Source of the DNA: Vibrio ulleungensis
GTDB lineage: Bacteria > Pseudomonadota > Gammaproteobacteria > Enterobacterales > Vibrionaceae
Length of the DNA stretch: 64,000 bases
Direction of reading: 5' to 3'
Assembly (NCBI RefSeq): GCF_016900875.1
Contig: NZ_JAFEUM010000003.1
Span: forward strand, 62,001-126,000
Shown: positions 28,907 through 38,653 of the stretch, one piece after another
How positions within the stretch are numbered: position 1 is the first letter of the stretch
Layout of the letters: each line of letters opens with the position of its first letter
Notes under the pieces: generated by a model
Seen by the model: the letters and a program-made list of their open reading frames with translations, nothing else
Told to the model about the DNA's origin: nothing
The model's database searches: none
Program-made: the position numbers and the translations under genes

Positions 28907-29076
28907 AAGTTGTGTGTGCTTTTCATTATCATACTGCCCCTAGTAATATTCGAAATAGCTCAAGGATTCAACTGCTATCTTAGGGAGAGTTACGATTGTC
29001 TTGCCCGCTGCGCTAAACACATGGTCAAAATTGTTCAGCGTGGTAATCTGTCGCGGTAGATTGGAAGGGAGAAAAT

Positions 29077-30999
29077 ATGGCCGCGGTGACCAAAGCATTT
29101 GCAGCAAATGGTGCATTAAGTAAAGCGATAACAGGGTTTCAAGCGAGGCAGCCACAAATTGATATGGCAGAAGCGGTGGAAAACGCGATCGCTAGCGATG
29201 CGCAATTGGTTGTTGAGGCTGGAACAGGCACAGGTAAAACGTTCGCCTACTTGGTTCCTGCGCTGCTGAGCGGTAAAAAAATCATATTAAGCACCGGTTC
29301 CAAAAACCTTCAAGAGCAGCTTTACCACCGCGATCTCCCATTAATCATTGGTGCGTTAAATTACTTTGGGCAAGTTACCTTGCTAAAGGGACGATCCAAC
29401 TATTTGTGCTTAGAACGACTTAGCCAACAAATGGTCGAGAGCCATTCACCCGGTGGCGACAACCAACACTTTGCGCAACTGGTTAAAGTAAGAAGTTGGG
29501 CATCCTCTAGCAGCAGCGGAGATTTGGGTGAATGTGAATCTTTACCTGAAGACAGCCCAGCGATCCCACTTATCACCTCGACCAACGACAATTGTATGGG
29601 CAAAGATTGCCCTAGCTATCAAGATTGTTATGTTCTTAAAGCCCGTAAAAAAGCTCTAGAATCTGACTTAGTCATTGTTAATCATCATCTTTTTATGGCG
29701 GATTTGGCGATAAAAGAGACGGGTTTTGGCGAGCTTATCCCAGAGGCCGATGTGTTTATTTTTGATGAAGCACATCAACTGCCAGACATCGCAAGCCAGT
29801 ATTTTGGTCAGTCTTTATCCAGCCGACAAATAGCCGATCTGGGAAAGGACATAGAAATTGGCTATCGGTCACAAGCCAAAGACATGAGACAGCTGCAAAA
29901 AGTAGCGCAAAGGATCACTCAAATGGCGCAAGATATGCGCATTTTACTGGGAGATATTGGTGACAAAGGCAATTGGCGTGAGGCGATTTCGCGACCTGAA
30001 GTCCAACGACAAATAGAACAAATGAATGAAGCGTTTGATTTTGCGCAGCAAGTGCTTAAATTGGCGCTTGGTCGTAGCGAGTTGTTAGATGCCGCTTGGG
30101 AGCGGCTCATGACGTTGCAATCTCGTCTCAAGCGGGTGTGCGATGTGTCTATTACTGGATATTCTTATTGGTACGAATGCTCGCCACGGCATTTTGCGCT
30201 GCATATAACACCGTTAACGGTGGCCGATAAGTTCAGCGAGCAGATGCGAGAGCGACAGGCCGCATGGGTATTTACCTCAGCGACGCTTGCCGTGGCGGAT
30301 GACTTTTCGCATTTTAGTCAGAGGCTTGGACTCAAGCCGATAAAGCAGTTTAGCCTACCTAGCCCGTTTGATTACCCTAATCAAGTGTCGTTTTGCGTGC
30401 CTCGATATCTGCCAGAGGTCTCCGACCCTAGATACGCCAAGCATTTGGTTAAAACCCTAACGCCAGTTATCGAAGCGAACCAAGGGCGCTGCTTTTTCTT
30501 ATGCACCTCCCACGCAATGATGCGAGAGTTAACCAAAGGGTTTCGAGAATCGCTCGATCTCCCGGTATTGATGCAAGGTGAAACCAACAAACAGGCGACA
30601 CTCAATCAGTTTACTGAGCTTGGTAATGCCCTGCTGGTTGCCACTGGCGCATTCTGGGAAGGGATTGATGTTAGAGGTGACAGCTTAAGCTGTGTTATCA
30701 TTGACAAATTACCGTTTACGTCTCCCGATGACCCGTTGTTAAAGGCGCGCATTGAAGATTGCCGCGTAAAAGGCGGAGAACCCTTTGTCGATGTTCAATT
30801 ACCCGATGCGGTCATTGCGTTGAAGCAGGGAGTCGGACGTTTGATACGGGATAAAACCGATCACGGCGCACTGGTTATTTGTGATAACCGGTTAGTGACC
30901 AAAGATTATGCACCCATTTTTTTAGACAGTTTGCCACCATTTACTCGGCATCGCAGTTTAGAAAGAGTGATAGACTTTTTACAAGAACCACGAGATTAA
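29077..30999 (+). CDS. yoaA: ATP-dependent DNA helicase YoaA (DinG/XPD family)
   Basis: A 640-residue superfamily 2 iron-sulfur helicase. Walker A is EAGTGTGKTFAYL (near residue 47) and the DEAH box is FIFDEAHQLPD (near 228). The Fe-S cysteines lie between them in NYLCLERL, and in CMGKDCPSYQDC (near 172). The carboxy-terminal helicase motif is VGRLIRDKTDHG. E. coli YoaA works with the HolC clamp-loader subunit in replication repair; that partnership is established for the family, not visible here. tsaB starts 9 bases downstream. Confidence 0.93.
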   Translation: MAAVTKAFAANGALSKAITGFQARQPQIDMAEAVENAIASDAQLVVEAGTGTGKTFAYLVPALLSGKKIILSTGSKNLQEQLYHRDLPLIIGALNYFGQVTLLKGRSNYLCLERLSQQMVESHSPGGDNQHFAQLVKVRSWASSSSSGDLGECESLPEDSPAIPLITSTNDNCMGKDCPSYQDCYVLKARKKALESDLVIVNHHLFMADLAIKETGFGELIPEADVFIFDEAHQLPDIASQYFGQSLSSRQIADLGKDIEIGYRSQAKDMRQLQKVAQRITQMAQDMRILLGDIGDKGNWREAISRPEVQRQIEQMNEAFDFAQQVLKLALGRSELLDAAWERLMTLQSRLKRVCDVSITGYSYWYECSPRHFALHITPLTVADKFSEQMRERQAAWVFTSATLAVADDFSHFSQRLGLKPIKQFSLPSPFDYPNQVSFCVPRYLPEVSDPRYAKHLVKTLTPVIEANQGRCFFLCTSHAMMRELTKGFRESLDLPVLMQGETNKQATLNQFTELGNALLVATGAFWEGIDVRGDSLSCVIIDKLPFTSPDDPLLKARIEDCRVKGGEPFVDVQLPDAVIALKQGVGRLIRDKTDHGALVICDNRLVTKDYAPIFLDSLPPFTRHRSLERVIDFLQEPRD

Positions 31000-31008
31000 T
31001 TCAGTACC

Positions 31009-31710
31009 ATGACCGTAAAGATTTTGGCCATCGACACCTCCACCGAAAACTGCTCTGTAGCTCTTTTGGATGGCGACGCACTTTATAGCCGCAGCGAGTT
31101 TGCTCCACGGGGCCACGCAGATAATGTTTTACCGATGGTTGAGGCTGTATTGGCTGAGGCAAAATTACGTTTAAGTGACTTAGATGCATTAGCATTTGGT
31201 CGTGGTCCAGGAAGTTTTACTGGCGTCAGAATTGGTATTGGAATGGCGCAAGGACTGGCATTTGGTGCTGAACTACCAATGATAGGTATTTCTACCTTAG
31301 AAGCTATGGCACAAGCCAGTTTTCGAGTGCACGGTGCAACCCATGTCGTCTGCGCCATTGATGCGCGCATGAGTGAAGTGTATTGGGGACGCTTTGTTCG
31401 TCAAAGCGATGGCCATTGGGCACCCATAGACCAAGAGTGCGTGATCCCTCCAGCGACACTTGCCGAACAGCTGTCTTCTGACTCATCGTCCTGGACGCAA
31501 GCGGGTACGGGTTGGGCGGCATACCAAGAGCCTCTATCACTGCTGCCGCTGTCTACTGTCGCTGGTGATGTTCTTTACCCAGAAGCAGAAGATATTGTGA
31601 TACTCGCAAAACACGCTTATTCTAAAGGTGAGGTGACAGCGGCAGAGCTGTCTGAACCCACCTACTTACGTGACAATGTTGCGTGGAAAAAGCAGCCCAA
31701 AAAGCAGTAG
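31009..31710 (+). CDS. tsaB: tRNA threonylcarbamoyladenosine biosynthesis protein TsaB
   Basis: A 233-residue TsaB (YeaZ), the partner that activates TsaD in making t6A37 in ANN-decoding tRNAs. The ASKHA start [16 protein letters not shown] and the loop [16 protein letters not shown] (near residue 65) are diagnostic. The conserved order yoaA-tsaB-slp-fadD-rnd matches E. coli. It is almost certainly cotranscribed with yoaA. Confidence 0.95.
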   Translation: MTVKILAIDTSTENCSVALLDGDALYSRSEFAPRGHADNVLPMVEAVLAEAKLRLSDLDALAFGRGPGSFTGVRIGIGMAQGLAFGAELPMIGISTLEAMAQASFRVHGATHVVCAIDARMSEVYWGRFVRQSDGHWAPIDQECVIPPATLAEQLSSDSSSWTQAGTGWAAYQEPLSLLPLSTVAGDVLYPEAEDIVILAKHAYSKGEVTAAELSEPTYLRDNVAWKKQPKKQ

Positions 31711-31745
31711 ATGCTATTGGGTTGGATTGGAGATAGGAGAGATAG

Positions 31746-32033
31746 ATGAATCGAATTAACGGTTTGCCATCGCAGGTTACCCCATTACCTAAATCCGATC
31801 GTTCAAAAGCGCAATCAACCAACAAAACCGATACCAACTCAACTCATTCGGTGATGCCTTTGGCGTCCAAACCGATTCGTATGACCTCTGAAGAGCGGAT
31901 AAACCAAACTCGAGTTCAGTACGATTTGCCGGAAGGCAGCTCACGTCAAGCGATGCAGGAGTATTTAAACGTGGCTAATCAAGCCAGACGTGAAGAGTTG
32001 GAACAGCTTGTTGGCGTCGATCTCTATATCTAA
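31746..32033 (+). CDS. Small conserved hypothetical protein
   Basis: A 95-residue hydrophilic protein with no signal peptide or membrane segment. The first 45 residues are Ser/Thr/Pro-rich and probably disordered. The rest (TSEERINQTRVQYDLPEGSSRQ, then an amphipathic helix ending REELEQLVGVDLYI) looks helical. It lies in line between tsaB and slp, with GGAGATAGGAGA upstream of its ATG. I do not recognise the family. Confidence 0.7.
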   Translation: MNRINGLPSQVTPLPKSDRSKAQSTNKTDTNSTHSVMPLASKPIRMTSEERINQTRVQYDLPEGSSRQAMQEYLNVANQARREELEQLVGVDLYI

Positions 32034-32078
32034 CGCGACACTTATCGAACCATTAAATTAACCCTACCGAGGTGATGT

Positions 32079-32627
32079 ATGTCTCGAACTCTTAGTGCAG
32101 CCTTACTTGGGCTGGTTGTTCTATTGTCTGGTTGCAGTTCCGTCCCTGAACAATTGACCATAGATGAAAACATTGAATTAAATAACTACCAACACTTGGT
32201 CGGGCAACAAGCTGCAGTTGGTGAGTGGTATCGGGTTGCAGGGGTTATCGCCAAAATAGATAACTTGGCAGAATCGACGCGCATAGAATTGGCTAATTTG
32301 CCATTGAAAGGGGACGCAAAGCCCAATATTAAAGCCGAACCAGAGGGGCGAATTGTTTTGTACATTCCAACCTTTCTAGAGCCGGTTACGTATTCTCCGG
32401 GTCGATTGCTCACTGTAAATGCAATCTACCGAGGTACGGAAGAAGCCCAAGTCGGAGACTACCAATTAGATGTACCCGTATTGGATGTACAAAACTTCTA
32501 TCTTTGGACGCTCACAGAACGTGTAGTGGTCGATGATTACCCAAGCAGTTTTGATTGCCTTTATCGCTATTGCCGCCCTTATTCCAGCGGACCACGCAAT
32601 GGACGAATCATTCAAGATGTAAAATAG
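32079..32627 (+). CDS. slp: Slp family outer-membrane lipoprotein
   Basis: A 182-residue lipoprotein. The signal peptide ends in the lipobox LLSGC, with the lipidated cysteine at about residue 19 followed by SSVPEQL. The rest matches the Slp/YeaY family, outer-membrane lipoproteins of unclear function linked in E. coli to starvation and stationary phase. The position between tsaB and fadD is the same as E. coli yeaY. Ser at +2 predicts sorting to the outer membrane. Confidence 0.87.
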   Translation: MSRTLSAALLGLVVLLSGCSSVPEQLTIDENIELNNYQHLVGQQAAVGEWYRVAGVIAKIDNLAESTRIELANLPLKGDAKPNIKAEPEGRIVLYIPTFLEPVTYSPGRLLTVNAIYRGTEEAQVGDYQLDVPVLDVQNFYLWTLTERVVVDDYPSSFDCLYRYCRPYSSGPRNGRIIQDVK

Positions 32628-32729
32628 TTGTGTTGGTTAACAATTTTCAAACAACTGTTTAAACCTTAGTTTTCAATTTTTTCTCGGTATGATGTAATGA
32701 CCACAAATAATCACAATAAGGAAAGTAAC

Positions 32730-34418
32730 GTGGACAAACCTTGGCTGTCTCGCTATCCAGAGGACGTTCCTGAAACAATCGATCCAGATGCCTACCCGTC
32801 ATTGGTCGAAATGTTCGAAAATTCGGTAAGAAACTACGCCGATCAGCCAGCATTCATGAATATGGGTGCCCTAATGACTTACCGTAAGCTGGAAGAGCGC
32901 AGTCGTGCTTTTGCTGCTTATTTGCAAAATGAGCTCAAACTCAAAAAGGGCGATCGCGTGGCGATTATGATGCCCAACTTGCTTCAGTATCCTATTGCTC
33001 TATTTGGTGTGTTGAGAGCCGGTCTTATCGCGGTAAATGTTAACCCACTGTACACCCCACGTGAGCTCCAACATCAATTGAGTGATTCGGGTGCGGAGAC
33101 CATTGTCATTGTATCTAACTTCGCCAGTACTCTAGAGCAAATCGTAGAGGATACTCCAGTTAAAAATGTGGTGCTAACCAGCTTGGGTCAGTTGCTACCC
33201 ACAGCTAAAGGTACCGTAGTCGACTTTGTGGTGAAGTACGTTAAAGGCATGGTGCCTAAATACGATCTTCCTGGAGCTATTTCGTTTAAGAAAGCACTAC
33301 AAAAAGGTCGTCGACTGCAATATGTGAAGCCGTTCATGTCTGGCGAAGACATCGCCTTTTTACAATACACAGGCGGCACCACAGGTGTGGCCAAAGGGGC
33401 GGTGCTTACCCATAGAAATATGGTGGCAAATGTGATGCAGGCCAAAGCCCATTACGCACCTGTATTGCGTCCGGGTAAAGAGTTAGTGGTAACGGCGCTG
33501 CCGCTGTATCACGTCTTTGCGTTAACGGTAAACTGCTTGCTGTTCATCGAAATGGGCGCTCGTAACCTGATGATCACCAATCCGCGTGACATACCAGGAT
33601 TTGTTAAAGAGCTGTCTAAGTACCCATTTACTGCAATCACGGGTGTAAACACACTGTTTAATGGCTTGCTTAATAATGAAGATTTTCACGAGCTCAATTT
33701 TAGCAACCTAAACCTAACTGTTGGTGGTGGTATGGCGGTGCAACGTTCAGTAGCAGAGCGTTGGAAAAAGGCAACCGGGGTTCAGCTAATTGAAGGCTAC
33801 GGCCTGACAGAATGTTCACCATTGGTTGCAGCGTGTCCTTATGACTTAGGCGAATACAACGGCTCAATTGGTGTTCCTGTGGCCTCCACGGATGTCCGGA
33901 TTATTGACGACGAAGGCAACCCAATTGCCAATACTGAAATCGGCGAACTACAGGTACGCGGCCCTCAGGTTATGCAAGGCTATTGGAATCGCCAAGAAGC
34001 AAGCAAAGAAGTTATTAATGAGCAAGGTTGGTTGTCGACCGGCGATATTGTGAAGTTTGATGACGAAGGCTTTTTGCATATCGTTGACCGTAAGAAAGAC
34101 ATGATTCTGGTGTCTGGTTTTAACGTTTATCCTAACGAGATTGAAGATGTCGTCGCACTGCACGGCAAAGTGCTAGAAGTCGCGGCCATCGGAGTGCCAA
34201 ATGACGCTAGCGGTGAACTGGTGAAGATTTGCGTTGTGAAACGCGATCCGTCGCTCACGAAAGAAGATCTAATCGACCATTGCCGTGAGCATTTGACCGG
34301 ATATAAAGTGCCTAAGCTGATCGAGTTTTTCGAAGAATTACCGAAAACGAATGTAGGTAAAATCTTACGCCGCGAGATCAGAGAAGCAGAGCTTAAAAAG
34401 CTTAAGCAAGAAGCCTAA
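32730..34418 (+). CDS. fadD: Long-chain fatty acid-CoA ligase
   Basis: A 562-residue acyl-CoA synthetase that activates imported long-chain fatty acids for beta-oxidation. The AMP-binding P-loop is [17 protein letters not shown] (near residue 210), motif II is GYGLTECSP, and the FACS signature region runs around [15 protein letters not shown] and [20 protein letters not shown]. An in-frame ATG lies at 32697, but GTG at 32730 follows AAGGAAA, begins [10 protein letters not shown] like other Vibrio FadD and gives the E. coli length (561). Confidence 0.95.
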   Translation: MDKPWLSRYPEDVPETIDPDAYPSLVEMFENSVRNYADQPAFMNMGALMTYRKLEERSRAFAAYLQNELKLKKGDRVAIMMPNLLQYPIALFGVLRAGLIAVNVNPLYTPRELQHQLSDSGAETIVIVSNFASTLEQIVEDTPVKNVVLTSLGQLLPTAKGTVVDFVVKYVKGMVPKYDLPGAISFKKALQKGRRLQYVKPFMSGEDIAFLQYTGGTTGVAKGAVLTHRNMVANVMQAKAHYAPVLRPGKELVVTALPLYHVFALTVNCLLFIEMGARNLMITNPRDIPGFVKELSKYPFTAITGVNTLFNGLLNNEDFHELNFSNLNLTVGGGMAVQRSVAERWKKATGVQLIEGYGLTECSPLVAACPYDLGEYNGSIGVPVASTDVRIIDDEGNPIANTEIGELQVRGPQVMQGYWNRQEASKEVINEQGWLSTGDIVKFDDEGFLHIVDRKKDMILVSGFNVYPNEIEDVVALHGKVLEVAAIGVPNDASGELVKICVVKRDPSLTKEDLIDHCREHLTGYKVPKLIEFFEELPKTNVGKILRREIREAELKKLKQEA

Positions 34419-34444
34419 AGTGTTCCTCAAGCTCAAATAATGGT

Positions 34445-34475
34445 AAGGTGCGATTTAATGTCGCACCTTTTTTTT
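34445..34475 (+). terminator. Terminator after fadD
   Basis: A 9-bp stem AAGGTGCGA / TCGCACCTT with a 7-nt loop, followed by eight T, 27 bases after the fadD stop. Confidence 0.87.
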
Positions 34476-34516
34476 ACGACTTTTCATCACCCTACAACGC
34501 TTTTTTAGAGGCTTAA

Positions 34517-35641
34517 GTGAACTACATTTATATCGACACCCAATCGCAACTCGACCAATACATAGAGTCTGCGCTTAGCGCGAGCGTTGTCGCAATCGAC
34601 ACCGAGTTTGTGAGAACACGTACCTATTATGCGCAACTGGGTTTAGTCCAGATATTTGATGGAAAGCAATTGGCACTGGTCGACACCGTTGCAATTCACG
34701 ACAGTTCGTCACTAGCGACATTGTTGGCCGCTCCGAACGTATTGAAAGTGCTGCACGCATGCAGTGAAGACATCGAAGTCTTTCAAAATGATTATGGGGT
34801 GATGCCGACCCCAATGATAGACACGCAACACATGGCCGCTTTTCTAGGAGAAGGGATCTCCATGGGGTTTGCCGCTGCGGTATCTAAGTATTTAGGCGTC
34901 GAATTAGACAAATCAGAATCTAGAGCCGATTGGACAGCCCGCCCGTTATCGCAAAAGCAGCTCAATTATGCGGCGGCAGATGTGCATTATCTACTGCCTC
35001 TGTATCATAAATTAGTTGATGCATTATCCGCGACACCTTGGACGGAAGCTGCAAAGCAAGAGGCGCTGCTGCTGGCCAAAAAGCGCTCTGCGACGCGAAG
35101 TGACGATGTTGCTTACCTCGATATTAAAGGAGCTTGGCAGTTAAACCCAAGCCAACTTATGACGTTGAAACTATTGGCTAAGTGGCGTAAGCAGACAGGA
35201 TTAAAGCGTAATTTAGCGCTCAATTTTGTGTTTAAAGAGGCGGATTTACTCACTGTCGCTATGCATCAGTTAACCAGTTTTGCGGCAATGGAAAAGCAGG
35301 ATATCGATCAGCGCAGTTTGCAACGTTATGCCAAGGTGATTGGTCAGCTTGTTTCGGAATCTCTGCAGATCCCAGAAGCTCAACACCCTGAGAGGGTTGA
35401 GCGATTAATGGATAAGCCCGGTTACAAAGCATTGTTTAAGCAGCTAAAAGATGCCGTAAAAGATGCGGCAAACAAAAGCCAGCTTCCTCCAGAAATGATT
35501 GCATCTAAAAAGCAGATCAATCAGTTGATAAATTGGCACTGGAAGCACAATAAAGATGTCAATAAAACACCTGACGTTATGCAATATTGGCGAAAGTCAC
35601 TAATTGGCGACACGCTCGATAAAATGATGAGCAACGCTTAG
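34517..35641 (+). CDS. rnd: Ribonuclease D
   Basis: A 374-residue 3'-5' exoribonuclease that trims tRNA precursors. The DEDDy exonuclease residues are seen in AIDTEFVRTRTYYAQLG (Exo I, near residue 28), HACSEDIEVF (Exo II, near 80) and LNYAAADVHYLLPLY (Exo III, near 153). HRDC domains follow (about 210-370). The start is GTG at 34517. The fadD-rnd order is as in E. coli, but a terminator separates them. Confidence 0.95.
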   Translation: MNYIYIDTQSQLDQYIESALSASVVAIDTEFVRTRTYYAQLGLVQIFDGKQLALVDTVAIHDSSSLATLLAAPNVLKVLHACSEDIEVFQNDYGVMPTPMIDTQHMAAFLGEGISMGFAAAVSKYLGVELDKSESRADWTARPLSQKQLNYAAADVHYLLPLYHKLVDALSATPWTEAAKQEALLLAKKRSATRSDDVAYLDIKGAWQLNPSQLMTLKLLAKWRKQTGLKRNLALNFVFKEADLLTVAMHQLTSFAAMEKQDIDQRSLQRYAKVIGQLVSESLQIPEAQHPERVERLMDKPGYKALFKQLKDAVKDAANKSQLPPEMIASKKQINQLINWHWKHNKDVNKTPDVMQYWRKSLIGDTLDKMMSNA

Positions 35642-35821
35642 CGCTAGCTCTACTGTTTGTTACATATTGATGACATATGTAACTGGTTCACTTTTAAGCA
35701 CTTTTAAAATTAACTTGTGAAGCTGCGGTAAAATCGGACAAATAGTCTTGTTATTTTGCCGTAACTTACTCATTATCGAGTTAAAGTTAATAAAAAGTGA
35801 CTTTTTCTGTAAAGGTTTCCC

Positions 35822-36100
35822 GTGATTTGTTCTATCTATAAAAGCGCCAAAAAAGAAGGCGCCTATCTGTATATTCCACACAAAGATAAATTTGACCAGG
35901 TGCCAGAAGCATTGATGCAAATGTTTGGAAAGCCTTACTTTGTGATGGTGATAAAGCTAGAGGGACGTCGTCTAGCGCAAGTGGATATTGAGAAAGTGAC
36001 ACAGTCACTCCAAACCGATGGATACTTCCTGCAATTACCACCTCCTACGGTGGATTTGCTGAAGGAGCACAAAGCACGTAAGGCCGAGGGAAAGTCCTGA
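35822..36100 (+). CDS. ycgL: YcgL family protein
   Basis: A 92-residue small cytoplasmic protein of the YcgL family, structurally known but of unknown function. The family pattern CSIYKSAKKEGAYLYI and GYFLQLPPPTVDLLKEH is clear. The start is GTG at 35822, just before the conserved opening. It is in line with the transglycosylase gene 15 bases downstream, as in other Vibrio and in E. coli neighbourhoods. Confidence 0.9.
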   Translation: MICSIYKSAKKEGAYLYIPHKDKFDQVPEALMQMFGKPYFVMVIKLEGRRLAQVDIEKVTQSLQTDGYFLQLPPPTVDLLKEHKARKAEGKS

Positions 36101-36115
36101 TCACAAGGATTTGCA

Positions 36116-37114
36116 ATGTCAGTCAAAACGATAAAGCGACTCAGTTGGCTACTGAGCGCGTTGCTGTGTTCTAGCGCGAGCTGGGCAAGTGATAATAGTG
36201 TTGAATACCCAGAATTTAACCAATATGTCAGTGAGCTAAAAAAGGAAGCGATAGCGAAGGGATACTCGCAAGAGTTTGTTGACCAAGCTTTTAGCGATGT
36301 TACGTTTCGACCAAGAGCGGTCCAAGCGGACAAAAACCAACCTGAAAAAAAACTGACACTCGAAGAATACTTACCCAGAGCGGTACCCAATTGGAAGGTC
36401 AAACAAGCGAACGAGCTGTTTCAAGAGCACTATGTTGAGCTCAATCGTATTGGCAAGCAATACGACGTACAACCCCGTTTTATTGTCGCATTGTGGGGCG
36501 TAGAAAGTAATTTTGGTCGCTTGCAGGGCAGTTACAACGTTATTGATGCGTTAACCACGATGTCTTATGAAGGACGTCGAGAAGCGTTCTTTAAGCAGCA
36601 ACTGTTTGCTGCGCTCGATATCGTCGACCAAGGTCATATTAGTTTCGATAAGATGAAAGGCTCTTGGGCGGGCGCTATGGGCCAACCGCAGTTTATGCCG
36701 ACCTCTTTTCTCACTTACGCCGTTGATGGAAACAACGATGGCAAGATAGATATATGGTCAACACCAGAAGATGTCTTTGCTTCAGCGGCAAATTACTTAA
36801 GTAACGAAGGGTGGGATGGCAAATACACCTGGGGGCGCCAAGTGAAAGCACCTGCTGGCCTTGATCCCGAGTTACTGGGCCGTCAAAAAGACAAGGCTAA
36901 AACTCTGACTCAGTGGTCTGAACTTGGTGTAACCAATCTGCGAGGCGGCGCACTGCCTAAACTTAACACCGATATCGACGCTTGGTTGATTGCTCCAGAC
37001 TCACTCGATGGTCGTACTTATTTGGTGTATCAAAACTATCAAACCCTGATGCATTGGAACCGGTCATACTACTTTGGGCTCGCAGTCTCGCATTTAGCCG
37101 ATAAGATCAAATAG
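36116..37114 (+). CDS. Lytic murein transglycosylase (MltB family)
   Basis: A 332-residue secreted transglycosylase that cleaves peptidoglycan to 1,6-anhydro-muropeptides. The signal peptide (LSWLLSALLCSSASWA) lacks a lipobox cysteine, so it should be soluble periplasmic, unlike E. coli MltB. The catalytic glutamate lies in VALWGVESNFGRLQG (near residue 131), and the family segment GSWAGAMGQPQFMPTSFL follows (near 185). An EF-hand-like loop DGNNDGKIDIW is also visible, as in Slt35. Confidence 0.92.
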   Translation: MSVKTIKRLSWLLSALLCSSASWASDNSVEYPEFNQYVSELKKEAIAKGYSQEFVDQAFSDVTFRPRAVQADKNQPEKKLTLEEYLPRAVPNWKVKQANELFQEHYVELNRIGKQYDVQPRFIVALWGVESNFGRLQGSYNVIDALTTMSYEGRREAFFKQQLFAALDIVDQGHISFDKMKGSWAGAMGQPQFMPTSFLTYAVDGNNDGKIDIWSTPEDVFASAANYLSNEGWDGKYTWGRQVKAPAGLDPELLGRQKDKAKTLTQWSELGVTNLRGGALPKLNTDIDAWLIAPDSLDGRTYLVYQNYQTLMHWNRSYYFGLAVSHLADKIK

Positions 37115-37133
37115 TTGACTGATCATTAGATCT

Positions 37134-37163
37134 AAAAAGGACCGATCATTCGGTCCTTTTTTT
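37134..37163 (+). terminator. Bidirectional terminator between transglycosylase gene and folD
   Basis: A 12-bp stem AAAAAGGACCGA / TCGGTCCTTTTT with a TCAT loop, symmetrical A and T runs, between convergent genes. Confidence 0.9.
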
Positions 37164-37182
37164 CGTTTGATTGAAAGGCGTT

Positions 37183-38037
37183 TTACTTACCAAATTGCTC
37201 GCAAGCCATCATGGTATTTTCAATCAGCGTTGCTACTGTCATCGGACCCACGCCGCCAGGTACAGGCGTAATGTAGGCGGCATTTTGCTTGGCAACTTCA
37301 TAGTCAACGTCACCCACTAACTTGCCATTATCCATACGGTTGATGCCAACATCGATAACCACAGCGCCCGATTTGATCCAGTTTCCAGGAATGAAATTTG
37401 GTTTGCCAACGGCGACGACGACAATATCGGCCTGACGTACGTGGCTTTCCAAATCTTTGGTAAATCGATGACAGGTGGTCGTTGTACAACCTGCTAGCAA
37501 GAGCTCAAGAGTCATCGGTCGACCAACGATGTTCGACGCACCCACAATCACAGCGTGAGCGCCATGGGTAGGGATGTTGTAGCGATCCAGCAGCGTGATG
37601 ATCCCTTTGGGCGTGCACGAGCGAAGTTTTGGAATGCGTTGTGCAAGACGGCCTACGTTATAAGGGTGAAATCCATCCACATCTTTTTCTGGCACAATGT
37701 GTTCAAGAACCACGGTGGCGTCAATACCCGCAGGCAGTGGTAGCTGCACCAAAATACCGTCAATCTCGTCATCAGCATTTAACGCATCGATGATTTCGAG
37801 TAACTGCTGCTGAGAGGTGGTTGCTGGTAAATCATACGACTTAGACAAAAAGCCCACTTCTTCGCAGGCGCGGCGTTTGCTGCCTACATACACTTCTGAT
37901 GCAGGATCTTCTCCCACTAATACAACGGCAAGACCTGGGGCGCGCAGTCCGGCCTCAGTACGCGCTTTCACACGAGCTGCGACTTCTGAGCGAACGGTCT
38001 GAGAAATTAATTTACCATCAATGTTTTGAGCAGACAT
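37183..38037 (-). CDS. folD: Bifunctional methylenetetrahydrofolate dehydrogenase / cyclohydrolase
   Basis: A 284-residue FolD that interconverts methylene-, methenyl- and 10-formyl-THF with NADP. The catalytic lysine lies in [14 protein letters not shown] (near residue 54), the folate segment is [12 protein letters not shown], and the carboxy-terminal signature is [21 protein letters not shown]. The NADP fold is [13 protein letters not shown]. It is a single gene whose start lies about 200 bases from the divergent tRNA gene. Confidence 0.96.
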   Translation of the reverse strand: MSAQNIDGKLISQTVRSEVAARVKARTEAGLRAPGLAVVLVGEDPASEVYVGSKRRACEEVGFLSKSYDLPATTSQQQLLEIIDALNADDEIDGILVQLPLPAGIDATVVLEHIVPEKDVDGFHPYNVGRLAQRIPKLRSCTPKGIITLLDRYNIPTHGAHAVIVGASNIVGRPMTLELLLAGCTTTTCHRFTKDLESHVRQADIVVVAVGKPNFIPGNWIKSGAVVIDVGINRMDNGKLVGDVDYEVAKQNAAYITPVPGGVGPMTVATLIENTMMACEQFGK

Positions 38038-38196
38038 GGTTTTCCTTAACTAGTGGCTTTCGAAAAAACGAGCGCATTATCACAGAATTAGCAGCACAAT
38101 ACCACAGCGCAAACGTTTGCATTGTTTGAATTATTAGCAATAAATTCTAGCATGGCTCTTTTTTGGTCATTCAAGCCAATTCTACAAATAAAGCCA

Positions 38197-38224
38197 TTGA
38201 TTTACCTCTTTTAACTCGTATAAT
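38197..38224 (+). promoter_or_regulatory. Sigma-70 promoter of tRNA-Arg
   Basis: TTGATT (38197-38202), a 16-base spacer and a consensus TATAAT (38219-38224) lie 13 bases before the mature tRNA. Confidence 0.82.
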
Positions 38225-38236
38225 CCATTTTATCGC

Positions 38237-38313
38237 GCGCCCTTAGCTCAGCTGGATAGAGCACCTCCCTTCTAAGGAGGTGGTCGAAGGTTCGAATCCT
38301 TCAGGGCGTGCCA
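38237..38313 (+). tRNA. tRNA-Arg (anticodon TCT)
   Basis: A 77-nt tRNA with a 7-bp acceptor stem GCGCCCT / AGGGCGT (first pair G-U), D-arm GCTCAGCTGGATAGAGC, and anticodon stem CCTCC / GGAGG around CTTCTAA, giving anticodon TCT, which reads AGA. The T-arm is GAAGG TTCGAAT CCTTC and CCA is encoded. Its 3' end is the attachment site of the island that follows. Confidence 0.96.
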
Positions 38314-38314
38314 T
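38295..38314 (+). repeat. attL-type direct repeat (tRNA-Arg 3' end)
   Basis: AATCCTTCAGGGCGTGCCAT is repeated exactly at 48861-48880 in the same orientation. It covers the T-arm/acceptor end of the tRNA, the usual crossover target of tyrosine integrases. Confidence 0.85.
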
Positions 38315-38323
38315 TCATTCTAA

Positions 38324-38365
38324 AAAGCCCCGATAGCTCAATGAGTTGTCGGGGCTTTGTCGTTT
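38324..38365 (+). terminator. tRNA-Arg terminator, duplicated at the other island end
   Basis: Stem AAAGCCCCGA / TCGGGGCTTT with a 15-nt loop. The whole 42-base block (through TTTGTCGTTT) recurs identically at 48888-48929, just after the second att copy. Confidence 0.8.
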
Positions 38366-38366
38366 T

Positions 38367-38386
38367 GGTGACGCCTCGGTGACGCC
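38367..38386 (+). repeat. Paired GGTGACGCC direct repeats near attL
   Basis: GGTGACGCC occurs twice with a 2-base gap (38367-38375, 38378-38386). The same pair recurs near the right end of the island at 48706-48725, suggesting integrase arm-type binding sites or remnants. Confidence 0.5.
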
Positions 38387-38653
38387 GCCAGCAGCATTTT
38401 CTCGTTTGACTTAGTTCGTTGTAGAACTATTTGTGTGAGTTTATTGGTAGTTCTAGCTTATCGCTGTTGAAGAACAATAGATTTTAACAGGCAAGAATGA
38501 CCAGTTAATTGCTTTGGTTGGTATTATACGCTGATCGTTTATGACTCATTGAGTTCAGACTGTGATGGAACGCTAGAACGTTTTTATCTAGAACAGGTTC
38601 GTGCGGATACCGTTAACTCGTCCATGCCCAGAAATGAGTTAATAATGTTGGGC
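38387..38653. other. Gene-free stretch at the island's left end
   Basis: No complete gene is visible. An inverted repeat TAGAACTA / TAGTTCTA (38422-38429 and 38448-38455) is present. An open stretch without a start (about 38500-38705, plus strand) contains YDSLSSDCDGTLERF and may be debris of a lost gene. This is where an integrase gene would be expected, and none remains. Confidence 0.4.
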